A stretch of 64,000 nucleotides of DNA from Acidiluteibacter ferrifornacis. Its GTDB lineage: Bacteria; Bacteroidota; Bacteroidia; Flavobacteriales_E; Vicingaceae. The notes under the pieces were generated by a model, which searched no databases, had not been told where the DNA came from, and saw nothing but the letters and a program-made list of their open reading frames with translations. A program made the translations under genes and the position numbers. Location: assembly GCF_009909615.1 (NCBI RefSeq), contig NZ_WWNE01000012.1, positions 186,001 to 250,000 of the forward strand. The letters are read 5' to 3'. Positions 8,535 through 18,400 of this stretch are shown here, piece after piece. How positions within the stretch are numbered: the first letter of the stretch is position 1; each line of letters starts with the position of its first letter.

Positions 8535-9482
8535 ATGGAAAAATTATCAACCCGCCACTTATTAGGAATAAAGAACTTAACAAGAAAGGACATTGAATTA
8601 ATTTTCAATACGGCTGATAATTTTAAAGAAATCATCAATCGACCAATTAAAAAAGTTCCCTCATTACGAGATACTACGATAGCCAATTTATTTTTTGAAA
8701 ACTCCACCCGAACCAAACTTTCATTTGAGTTGGCAGAAAAAAGATTGTCGGCCGATGTGGTTAATTTTTCAGCGAGTGGTTCATCTGTTTCAAAAGGAGA
8801 AACACTGATAGATACCGTCAATAATATTTTGGCAATGAAAGTGGATGTTGTAGTTATGCGACACCCCAATCCTGGAGCAGCTGTGTTTTTGTCTAAAAAC
8901 ATAAACGCAAGTATAGTGAATGCAGGTGATGGTACTCATGAACATCCTACTCAAGGGCTTTTGGATGCCTTTTCTATTCGTGAAAAGTATGGTGACCTTT
9001 CAGGAAAAAAAATTGTTATCGTAGGAGATATTGCTCATTCTAGAGTGGCATTGTCAAATATATACTGTCTACAGAAATTAGGGGCAAAAGTGAAAGTTTG
9101 TGGTCCTCCTACATTGATTCCAAAGTATATATCTTCTCTTGGTGTGGAAGTGGAATACAATCTAGATAGGGCTATCGCTTGGTGCGATGTAGCGATGATG
9201 CTGAGAATTCAATTGGAGCGACAAACCAATGTATCAGAAGGAAATCAAGTTAAACTCTTTCCATCACTGCGTGAATATGCTAATATGTATGGACTTACAG
9301 CGGAAAGATTGAATCGACTTGATCATAAAATTACTATAATGCACCCGGGACCAATCAATAGGGGAGTAGAGATAACTTCGGAAGTGGCCGATTCTGAGCA
9401 TTCCATTATACTTAATCAAGTAGAAAATGGCGTGGCCGTAAGAATGGCGGTTTTATACCTTTTAAGCGGTAGAGAATTTTGA
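8535..9482 (+). CDS. pyrB: Aspartate carbamoyltransferase catalytic subunit
   Basis: The 315-residue enzyme condenses carbamoyl phosphate and aspartate in the second step of pyrimidine synthesis. Motifs are the carbamoyl phosphate site FFENSTRTKLSFE (53-65), VMRHPNPGA (107-115), HEHPTQGLLD (135-144) and IMHPGPINRGVE near residue 272. The length is that of a catalytic chain without a regulatory domain, and no pyrI follows. It is one nt behind pyrR and is surely co-transcribed. The promoter of the next gene overlaps its stop region. Confidence 0.96.
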   Translation: MEKLSTRHLLGIKNLTRKDIELIFNTADNFKEIINRPIKKVPSLRDTTIANLFFENSTRTKLSFELAEKRLSADVVNFSASGSSVSKGETLIDTVNNILAMKVDVVVMRHPNPGAAVFLSKNINASIVNAGDGTHEHPTQGLLDAFSIREKYGDLSGKKIVIVGDIAHSRVALSNIYCLQKLGAKVKVCGPPTLIPKYISSLGVEVEYNLDRAIAWCDVAMMLRIQLERQTNVSEGNQVKLFPSLREYANMYGLTAERLNRLDHKITIMHPGPINRGVEITSEVADSEHSIILNQVENGVAVRMAVLYLLSGREF

Positions 9483-9507
9483 TACGCCATTATTTTATAT
9501 ATATTTG
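9479..9507 (+). promoter_or_regulatory. Promoter of the STAS-RNase Z pair
   Basis: TTG (9479-9481) is followed after 18 nt by TATATTTG (9500-9507), a full match to the Bacteroidota promoter TTG-N17-19-TAnnTTTG. The -33 box overlaps the pyrB stop codon. Predicted transcription starts near 9513, 15 nt before the STAS start codon. Confidence 0.65.
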
Positions 9508-9527
9508 TTTGCATCAGCATTATAATT

Positions 9528-9902
9528 ATGGAATACGAAATAATAAAGGAAGAGAAGTTCGCTGCATTTAAGTTCTCAACAGAGAAACTTACTGCTATAA
9601 TTGCACCTTCTGTAAAAGCAGACATTATTGTTTTGAATGAAGAAGGCTATTCCAACTTTATTTTAGATTTATCTAATGTTCAATATTGCGATTCTTCGGG
9701 ATTAAGTGCCATTTTAGTGGCCAACCGGGTAGCGAAAGAAAATAGAGGAATATTAGTGGTTTGTAGTTTGCAACCTTCTGTAGATAAGTTAATTAAAATT
9801 TCGCAGTTGGATGGGATTTTAAATATTGTACCCTCCTATAATGAAGCCATGGACTATATCTTCATGGAAGAATTAGAGAAAGGATTAGATGACATTTTCT
9901 AA
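9528..9902 (+). CDS. STAS-domain protein (anti-sigma factor antagonist-like)
   Basis: The 124-residue protein is a single STAS domain with the phospho-acceptor motif YCDSSGLSAIL (53-63), where Ser56 aligns with the regulatory serine of SpoIIAA. Such proteins are switched by a partner kinase and phosphatase, and control a sigma factor or another output. No RsbW/SpoIIAB-type kinase or PP2C phosphatase is encoded nearby. A C-terminal acidic extension (EELEKGLDDIF) follows the domain. It is 3 nt upstream of the RNase Z gene, a pairing I recall from other Bacteroidota. The functional meaning of the pairing is unknown. Confidence 0.88.
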   Translation: MEYEIIKEEKFAAFKFSTEKLTAIIAPSVKADIIVLNEEGYSNFILDLSNVQYCDSSGLSAILVANRVAKENRGILVVCSLQPSVDKLIKISQLDGILNIVPSYNEAMDYIFMEELEKGLDDIF

Positions 9903-9905
9903 TTC

Positions 9906-10838
9906 ATGGCATTATCAGTTCTCATTCTTGGAAGTAGTGCCGCAGCTCCTACATTAAGCAGAAATCAAACCGCCCAACTAGTTACTACAGAGCGATCTCA
10001 ATTCTTAATCGATTGTGGAGAGGGTACCCAACTCCAACTCAGGAAATATAAAGTTAGGTTTCAACAGATTGATCATATTTTCATCTCACATTTACACGGA
10101 GATCACTTTTTTGGATTAGTAGGGTTGCTTTCAACCATGCATCTTTTGGGTAGAAAAACTCCTATCCACATTTATGGTCCTAAAGAGCTCAAAGAAGTAG
10201 TAGAAGTCCAATTTAAATACATAGGGGGCCCAGGCTTAAGCTATAAAATCATTTTTCATGGGGTGGAGAATAGGAAAGATGCAATTTATGAAGATCAGGA
10301 GATTGTAGTTACGAGCTTTGAAGTAAAACACCGAATTAAGTGTTTTGGTTATAAATTTCAAGAAAGAGTAAAACCTAGACGTATCAATGGAAAAAGAGTA
10401 GAATTTTATAAAGTACCTAATTACTTTAGAAGCAAACTAAAGGATGGTGCTGATTTTACGACAGAAGAAGGAGAAGTGATTTCCAATGAGGTTTTAACAG
10501 ATTCGCCGTACCCTTCTTATTCTTATGCTTATTGTGCAGATACGGCATACAATGAAGGAATGCTGCCTGAAATTAAAGGAGTGGACTTGTTGTATCATGA
10601 AGCCACATTTTTGGAGCAAGAGAAATCTAGGGCAAAGAAAACATTTCATTCTACAACTGTTCAAGCGGGAACCATTGCTCAAAAAGCAGGTGTAAAACAA
10701 TTGATCATTGGTCATTTTTCCAACCGATACAACGATTTAAATTCAGTCTTAAAGGAAACGAAAACAGTTTTTAAGAACACTCAACTCGCTATAGAAGGAA
10801 AAACGTTTTTAGCTGGAGATAGCAAATCAAAGAAATAA
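9906..10838 (+). CDS. rnz: Ribonuclease Z (tRNA 3'-processing)
   Basis: The 310-residue protein is a short-form RNase Z of the metallo-beta-lactamase fold. It has SHLHGDHFFGL (61-71) for the two-zinc site, and later metal ligands in YCADTAYNEG and in IIGHFSNRY near the C-terminus. The region between about residues 155 and 185 (KPRRINGKRVEFYKVPNYF) corresponds to the flexible exosite arm that clamps tRNA. The enzyme cuts tRNA precursors after the discriminator base, which fits the tRNA-His in this window lacking an encoded CCA. It is co-transcribed with the STAS gene. Confidence 0.94.
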   Translation: MALSVLILGSSAAAPTLSRNQTAQLVTTERSQFLIDCGEGTQLQLRKYKVRFQQIDHIFISHLHGDHFFGLVGLLSTMHLLGRKTPIHIYGPKELKEVVEVQFKYIGGPGLSYKIIFHGVENRKDAIYEDQEIVVTSFEVKHRIKCFGYKFQERVKPRRINGKRVEFYKVPNYFRSKLKDGADFTTEEGEVISNEVLTDSPYPSYSYAYCADTAYNEGMLPEIKGVDLLYHEATFLEQEKSRAKKTFHSTTVQAGTIAQKAGVKQLIIGHFSNRYNDLNSVLKETKTVFKNTQLAIEGKTFLAGDSKSKK

Positions 10839-10848
10839 TAGACGACTA

Positions 10849-10876
10849 TTGTTAGCACTATTAAAAGCTAATTTTG
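10849..10876 (+). promoter_or_regulatory. Promoter of the 2OG-Fe(II) oxygenase gene
   Basis: TTG (10849-10851), 17 nt, then TAATTTTG (10869-10876) is a complete Bacteroidota promoter. Transcription should start near 10882, consistent with translation from the TTG codon at 10908. Confidence 0.65.
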
Positions 10877-10907
10877 CATAGGATTCAAAAACAATTATTG
10901 ATATAAC

Positions 10908-11588
10908 TTGAAAACACGATTTAATTTCGAACTTGTTCACGACGACAATTCTAATGAAACAGAATTGGGAATGTTAGACGCAATAGCGGACAGCCTTGCA
11001 ATAAATTCTTATGCTATCATTGATAACTTTTTGTCGGATGAAGAGGCGATGGATTGTTTGGCCGTTTTGAGAGAAAATAAAGAGGACGGAAATTTTAAAA
11101 AGGCTGGAATTGGGACACTTGGGATGCACCAGATAGATAAAAGCATTAGAGGAGATGAAATCAAATGGTTGGATAATAATAACCTATCTCCGGCGTCTCA
11201 AGTATATATGGATCAGGTTGAATCAATGATGCGGTTTTTTAATCGCACTCTATTTTTAAGTTTAAAAGATTTTGAATGTCATTTTGCGCACTATCCTTCA
11301 GGAACTTTTTACAAGCGGCATTTGGATTTATTAAAGTTGTCAGATCATAGAAAACTAAGCTTTGTGTTCTATTTAAATCCTGATTGGAAAGAGGGTGATG
11401 GCGGCGAACTTTTGTTATACCTTCAAGAGAATGGTACAGAAAGAACGGTCGTAGTCAATCCCTTATTGGGTCGATTGGTAGTGTTTAGGAGTGAAATTTT
11501 AGAGCATGAAGTAGCACTAGCTAATAAGAGTAGATATAGCATTACTGGCTGGATGTTAGACCAATACAAAGGAACTACTTTCCTTTAA
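10908..11588 (+). CDS. 2-oxoglutarate/Fe(II)-dependent dioxygenase, prolyl 4-hydroxylase-like
   Basis: The 226-residue protein has the iron triad His138-x-Asp140 (FYKRHLDLL) and His200 (EILEHEV) plus Arg209 for 2-oxoglutarate, in a double-stranded beta-helix with YLNPDWKEGDGGELLLY between them. Family members hydroxylate prolyl or other residues in proteins, and bacterial forms are related to PHD-type enzymes acting on EF-Tu or ribosomal targets. The substrate here is unknown. Translation from TTG 10908 is favoured because a stop codon lies just upstream and a good promoter ends at 10876. An internal ATG at 10971 is the alternative. The broken Spy-like gene follows 57 nt after. Confidence 0.88.
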   Translation: MKTRFNFELVHDDNSNETELGMLDAIADSLAINSYAIIDNFLSDEEAMDCLAVLRENKEDGNFKKAGIGTLGMHQIDKSIRGDEIKWLDNNNLSPASQVYMDQVESMMRFFNRTLFLSLKDFECHFAHYPSGTFYKRHLDLLKLSDHRKLSFVFYLNPDWKEGDGGELLLYLQENGTERTVVVNPLLGRLVVFRSEILEHEVALANKSRYSITGWMLDQYKGTTFL

Positions 11589-11645
11589 AGTTTATTCAAA
11601 CAGACATTAGTGAAGTGCTTCCAGTTTCTAATAATCTACTTTATT

Positions 11646-12113
11646 ATGATTAAGAAAAAGTTTTACCTCATGGTTAGTATCGCTCTGCTTTGTTGCAATT
11701 TGATACTAGTATTTTTTTTACTTCAAGTTCCTAAAATTAATAGGAATGAAGGGCCTATGAGAAGGCAGCCTAATCCGAAAATGGTGATTATTGAAAAACT
11801 CCATTTTGATGATAATCAGGTTAAAGCCTATGAGTAATTGATTGACGTACACCAAAATGAGATTCAACAGCACGATAGAGCAATAAATGATTTAAAGCGG
11901 GAATTGTATTTACAATTAAAATCAGCCAATCAGGAAACTAAATCTGAGGAATTAATCGCAAAAATGTGTGAGATTCAAAGTGAGATAGAGCGAGCTCATT
12001 TTCAGCATTTTTTCGAGATTAGGGCACTTTGTCGTCCCGATCAAATGGATGATTTTGATTCTCTTTCTGAGGAGTTAGCTAGAATATTTGGAAAGCCACC
12101 CTTAGTTCGATAA
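11646..12113 (+). pseudogene. Spy/CpxP-like periplasmic protein gene split by an in-frame TAA
   Basis: One reading frame runs from ATG 11646 to 12113 but contains a TAA at 11835-11837. The first part encodes a membrane anchor (about residues 5-27) and RRQPNPKMVIIEKLHFDDNQVKAYE. After the stop the same frame continues with LIDVHQNEIQQHDRAINDL and IRALCRPDQMDDFDSLSEEL. This is the layout of Bacteroidota periplasmic heavy-metal-sensor proteins (CnrR/Spy fold), where a Gln codon is expected at the stop, so a single CAA to TAA change explains it. No ECF sigma partner is adjacent. It is either a recent nonsense mutation, a sequencing error, or readthrough. A separate second protein from TTG 11838 is less likely. 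Confidence 0.75.
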
Positions 12114-12427
12114 TACATTGCATTTTAATTGCTTAATATTTGGGAAGGAGCGTCTTGTCTAGTAAGTGTTAATAGCATTTGTTTATCAGGTATTATTTCT
12201 AGAATAAGAAGGCTTGGGATAAATAAAGATTAATTGTTTTTAAGTGTTGTTAATACTAGGCAAGAGTCATTTGATTCTTGCCTTTTTTGCGTTAGAAGAT
12301 TGCTGTGTTATTCTTTATGATTTGATAAATAGGAAGTTCTGTTAATTCTCAGAAATAGCTCTCTCCATTTTGTTTTTTTTTGGTAAAAAATGTTAACCTT
12401 TTTTACTTCCTTTGCGTAAAACCACCC
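12114..12427. other. Intergenic region before the PKD adhesin cassette
   Basis: This 314-nt AT-rich stretch holds an intrinsic terminator at 12259-12288 and no gene that I can support. Near its end, TTG (12380-12382) and TTCCTTTG (12407-12414) may form a weak promoter for the PKD gene, but the spacer (24 nt) and the -7 sequence deviate from consensus. Confidence 0.5.
12259..12288 (+). terminator. Intrinsic terminator
   Basis: GGCAAGAGTC, loop ATTT, GATTCTTGCC and six T form a 10-bp stem with one G-T pair and a T-run on the plus strand. It closes the oxygenase / Spy-like transcription unit. Confidence 0.8.
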
Positions 12428-15400
12428 ATGCTAAACCCCTGCAAAAAAATACTTCTACTGTTCGTTTCCTTACTATTAGTAGGTATATCGTCCTACGGTC
12501 AGTGCTTTAGAGTACTTGACGGGAATGGAGTTTTTACCAATAATAACCCTCAATGGGTCAATTGTACACCTGGATCTTATACATTAATTCTTCAAACTAA
12601 TAATGCCATTGGGCCTTATACCATTAATTGGGGAGATGGGAATTCAGGAAGTGGTACGGATATTACCCCTCCGGCATTCATTCAGCACACCTATCCGAAT
12701 ACAACGAATACCTTTAATGTTACATTGACAGAAACAGGAACTGGTTGTACGATTAACGGCTTAGTTGTTTTAGAGAGGAACCCTTTGGCTTCGATTCAGT
12801 TACCTGCAGGTGACGACAATTTTGGATGTACTCCAGTCCAATTTCGATTTATTAATAGTTCTACCCAAATATCAAGTACAACTTCATTTACATGGGATTT
12901 TGGTGATGGTAGTCCTGTTCTAAATTTTGGTGCTGGAAACCTAGGAGATACCATTAACCATACTTATCTCCCCGGAATCGGTGTTCAAAGCTGTGATTTG
13001 GAGGTAACATTGGAAGCAACTAATTTTTGTGGAACATCTACAGCTAGTTTCTTTCCACTAAAAGTTTGGGATTTGGATGAAGCGCGTATTACCCCATCTG
13101 CAACTCTTCAATGTTTTCCTGATAATACATTTCAGTTTACAAATTCTACTATCCGTAACTGTTATCCAGAAGGGAATAACTCACAGCGTTATGAGTTTTG
13201 GAATTTTGGAGATTATTGGGGGAAGGGATACGACTCTATTATCAATTGGCGTCCATGGAATCCTCCGATTATCAATCCACCACCCATAGAGTACCCAGGT
13301 GTTGGTACTTATTCCGTGACACTTATAGATAGTAGTTATTGTGGTACAGATGCGACAACAATTAGTGTAACTATAACAAGTGCACCAACATCTGTAATCA
13401 CATCCAACAAGGATACTATTTGTGCAGGAGAATCAGTTACTTTTATGAATGGCTCTTTTGGAGGCGGTAATACTTATCGTTGGAATTTCGATCAAGGAAG
13501 TGGATGGCAAAACTTAAATGGCAACAATAAGACAAGAACTTTTAATAATCCAGGTGATTATAGAATTGGATTGATTGTCGGTGTAAACGGTGCAAATGGT
13601 TGTAGAGATACTGCTTTTGTTGATCTTTATGTTAACCCAAGCCCTACTACAGATTTTACCTTAAGTAATAACAATCAGTGTGATAGTATGATTGTTAACT
13701 TTACTAATACTACCACAGGTGCTGTCTTTTGGCGATGGACTTTTGGAAATGGGAATACTTTTGTTGGTCAGAACCCTCCCGCGCAGAATTATACTTCACC
13801 TGGTGCATATACGGTCAAATTATACACTGAAAATAATTCAGGATGTCCCGATTCAGTAACAAAAACAGTTAATATCTATCAAACTCCTGTTCCTGCCTTT
13901 TTGCCTGCTTCTGTATGTGTAAATTCTGTTGCAAGTTTTATGGATCAATCCACTACTGCCCCTGGTGATCCGGTTACATCATGGTTCTGGGATTTTGATA
14001 ATGGGTCAACATCAACTTTAAAAAACCCTACTACAGTTTTTACAACAGGAGGGACGTACAATATAGTATTACAAGTATCTACAGCTAATTGTACTGCTAG
14101 AGATACAATTCCTATTATAGTCGAAAGTCTACCGACTGCAGGCTTTACGCTGTCCCCCGATGGTGGATGTTCGAAGCTTGGAGTGGCTTTTTCAAATACC
14201 TCATCACCGAATGCCACTAAGTTTAAATGGAATTTTGGAGACGGTAGTCCGATTGATACGAATCGAAGCCCAGTGCATGAATATGTGAATACATCATCCG
14301 GGGATACTTCTTTTATAGTTACCCTAATTGCTTCCACAACATTTGGATGTTCAGACACCATATCCGATACCATTGATGTTTTTCCAGTACCCTCTCCTGA
14401 CTTTACCTCAGATGCTGTTGTAGATTGTGGTCCAATTACAGTCAATTTTACGAATTTAACAGTAGGGGATAGCTTGAGTTATATCTGGAATTTTGGAGAT
14501 GGAACAGCGCTCTCAACAGATACTAATCCCACTCATGTATTCGACAATAAGACACTGTTTATTAGTAACTATAATGTTCAACTAGTGGTTCTATCTAAAA
14601 ATGGATGTAGGGATACGACAACCAAAGTGATAACAGTCAATCCTGAGCCAATTTTTAATTTCACCACATTGCCTGATTCAGGATGTAGCCCTTTGAGAGT
14701 ACAGTTTCCTGTTGTAGTTGGGGCGGTTAGTTATCAATGGGATTTTGGTGATGGTAATACTTCAGTGGGAGCTAATCCTACTCATTTGTATGTTAATAAT
14801 ACAACCAATAATCAGACTTTTAATATTCGCTTGATCGCAACAAATAGTTTTGGATGCAGCGATACCTCTTATGGTGATGTATTAGTTTATCCAAACCCAA
14901 CTTCAATTTTTACAACAGATACTATTCGAGGTTGCCAGCCATTGCCTATTGAATTTACTAATTCTAGTACCGGTGCAAATTTCTACAATTGGAGTTTTGG
15001 AGATGGTACCTCTAGTGATACTTCAGATGCAATTTTTACAAAAATATTCACAAATACTACTGCAACTATTGTAAATAGAACGGTAAGATTAATCACTAGC
15101 ACTAATCAAGGTTGCAAAGACACCGCTACCACACAAATTGAAGTTTATCCTAAAGTGGAAGCACAGTTTTTATCGGATACAGCAGGATGTACTCCTTTTC
15201 CTGTTTCATTCACTAATCAATCTATAGGTGCATCTGGATATCAATGGAGTTTCGGGGATGGAGGAAGCTCCACTTTAAATGCCCCTAATCATCTTTTTGT
15301 TAATCCGTTGTTAAAAGACACCATTTATCAAGTAAAATTGATAGCGACTTCTCCTCAAATGTGTGTAGATTCACAAGTGAATAATATTCTAATATATCCA

Positions 15401-18400
15401 AAGCCAGTAGCAGATTACACAATTGACCAATCGGTGGGATGTCATCCACTGATAGTTAATTATTCTAACAATTCCTTGATTGCAGATTCTTGTCGTTGGG
15501 ATTGGGGAGATGGTACTTTCAATAGTAATTGTTTTTCTGCCAATTCACATACTTTTAATAACACAACCTCTTCGTTACCCATTAATTATTATACGAATTT
15601 ATACGTCTTTACAGATAATGGATGTAAAGATACTTTGAGAAAAACAATCACAGTAAACCCTGATGTTATTGCTGCTTTCACTGCAGATACTGTAGGGTGT
15701 AGCCCTTTTCCCGTAAGGTTTTCAAATAGCTCAACGGGAGCAGCTAATTACCATTGGGAATTTGGTGATGGGACTTCAAGCAGTGCGGTGAATCCAAGTC
15801 ATACTTATATTAATTCAGGCTTAACTGATACGATTTTTTATGCAAAACTATTAGTTGGGTCACCACAAGCTTGTCTTGACTCTGTAACCATTCCTATTAG
15901 AGTTCACCCTAAACCAATAGCAGACTATACTCTAGGTAATAATCTTGGATGTCATCCATTTGAAGTAAACTTTACAAATACATCCTTAATTGCAGATTCT
16001 TGCAGATGGTCATGGGGTGATGGTACTTTTGATGACACTTGTTTTATTACAAAATCCCATAACTACACGAATACTACCTCTTCATTACCACTGATTTACG
16101 CTGCAAATTTGTATGTGTTTACCAATCAGGGTTGTAAGGATACTATAAGAAAAACAATTACTGTAAATCCTGACATTATTGCTGACTTTTCTGTGGATAC
16201 AATTGGATGCAGCCCTCATGTGGTTCGCTTTAATAATAGTTCTTCTGGTGCTGCAGGTTATAATTGGGATTTTGGAGATGGTACTTCAAGCATTGCTGTG
16301 AACCCCAATCATACTTATGTAAATACTGGATTGATTGATACCATTTTTGAAGCTAAACTTGTAGTTAGATCCCCTCAGGGATGCACGGACTCTATGATAG
16401 TTCCTATCCGAGTGCATCCTAAACCAATTGCAGATTATTCCATCGATAAAACTATTGGTTGTCATCCACTAGAAGTAAATTATACAAATACATCATCTAT
16501 TGCTGACTCTTGCAGTTGGGTTTGGGGTGATGGTACTTTTAATGACACTTGTTTTGTGAGTAGTTCACACACCTTCTCCAATACGACTTCATCAGCGCCG
16601 ATTACCTATGCAACCAATCTTTATGTATTTTCTGATAAGGGTTGTAAAGATACCCTGAGAAGAACTGTGACAGTGAACCCACAAGTAATTGCAGACTTTA
16701 CTGTAGATACAGTAGGCTGTAGCCCATTGAAAGCTACTTTTAATAATAGTTCTGTTGGAGGCGCAAGTTTTCAATGGTTGTTTGGTGACGGAGTTATTTC
16801 TAACTCTTCTAATCCCAATCATATTTATATCAATTACGGTCAAATAGATACAATCTACAATGCGAAGCTAATTGTGCGATCCCCTCAGCAGTGCATTGAT
16901 TCATTGGATTATGATATTTTGGTGCATCCAAAACCCATAGCCGATTTTGTGGCATCAACTACTGGAGGATGTCAGCCATTAGAAGTTCAATTTACCAACC
17001 AATCTACTAGCAATGACTCTTGTAGTTGGGTATACGGTGATGGGAATAGTCTAAATAACTGTAATATCAATACAAATCATACTTATTTTAACCAGACATC
17101 ACTAGTACCTATTTCTTACCCAACTGAATTAAGAGTCTATACTAATTTTGGGTGTGCAGACACTTTGGATCAAATTTTTACCGTAAATCCACAGGTTATA
17201 GCGGATTATTCTTTTGATACCATAGGTTGCTCTCCATTTCCAGTTACCTTCAGATCTCAGTCATTTGGAGCAATTAGTTATCAGTGGGATTTTGATGATG
17301 GAGCTACCTCACAGGGCCTGATTGCAAATCATACCTTCGTAAATACTTCAAGTAGGGATACGGTTTTTAATGTACAATTAATTGCTAATTCAGTATACAA
17401 CTGTAAGGATACCGTAGTTAATCCAATAACAGTAAGAGCAACACCAATTCCTGATTTTGTAGCCAATCCTATAACACAATTATTTCCAAACTCTACTGTG
17501 AATTTGATCAACAATACGAATGCGGGACCATGGAATTATAATTGGAGTTTTGGAGATACCACTTTTTCTACCGTTCGATCGCCAGGTAGTCACGTGTATA
17601 ATTATTGGGGAAAATATAAAATTTGGCTAAAAGCAAGTACACCATTTTGTTCGGACAGTGTTTTTAGAGAAATTACCATTATCGCTCCTGTTCCTGTTGC
17701 GGAGTTTAATGATAGTATTACAGGATGTGAGCCATTAGCGGTAACCTTTCAGAATCAATCAATCTATGCCAATCAGTACATTTGGGATTTTGGAGATGGG
17801 AGTAGCTCCAGTCAGAAAAATCCGACCTATACTTACAGGCAACCTGGAATATTTAATGTATCCTTGAGAGCAATTGGAGACGGAGGAGAAGACATTGAAG
17901 TAAAGAATAATTATGTGGAAGTCTATAGACGTGCGAATGCTAACTTTACGATCAACAAAGGACCTGATGAAAAGATATTCATCCCAAACGACCCATTAGT
18001 TACAATTAATTATTCAATCAATGCTGATAGTTACTTATGGGATTTTGGAGATGGCAACACTTCAACTGAAAGAAACCCCACTCACTACTATACCAAAGAA
18101 GGAACTTTTCCAATATTTCTGATTGCAGAAACTTCATTTGGTTGTAATGATACTTTTGATTTAGGCAGAACAGTAATAGCAGAATTGCAAGGAAGTATTA
18201 GAGTTCCGAATGCATTTACTCCAAATCCATCAGGTCCAGGTACTGGTCAAGTAAAACGCAATCCGGGGTTTGGAGAGTTAAATGATGTATTTTATGCATT
18301 AATTGTAGGTGCAGAAACTTATGAATTGAATATTTTTAATAAATGGGGCGAGTTGTTGTTTGTTTCTAAAGATCAGGAAATTGGATGGGATGGTTATTAC

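Noticed and set aside
11838-12113. Independent gene starting at TTG 11838
   Set aside because: It begins exactly after the in-frame stop, continues the Spy-like fold of the upstream half and lacks a signal peptide, so a split gene is the simpler reading.
12380-12427. TTG start adding 16 residues to the giant PKD protein
   Set aside because: It would precede and disturb a clean signal peptide starting at ATG 12428. The region looks like promoter or leader DNA.
15155-17440. CRISPR-like or satellite repeat array
   Set aside because: The repeats are coding PKD modules of about 250 nt with diverged DNA, no short identical repeats with unique spacers, and no cas genes are near.
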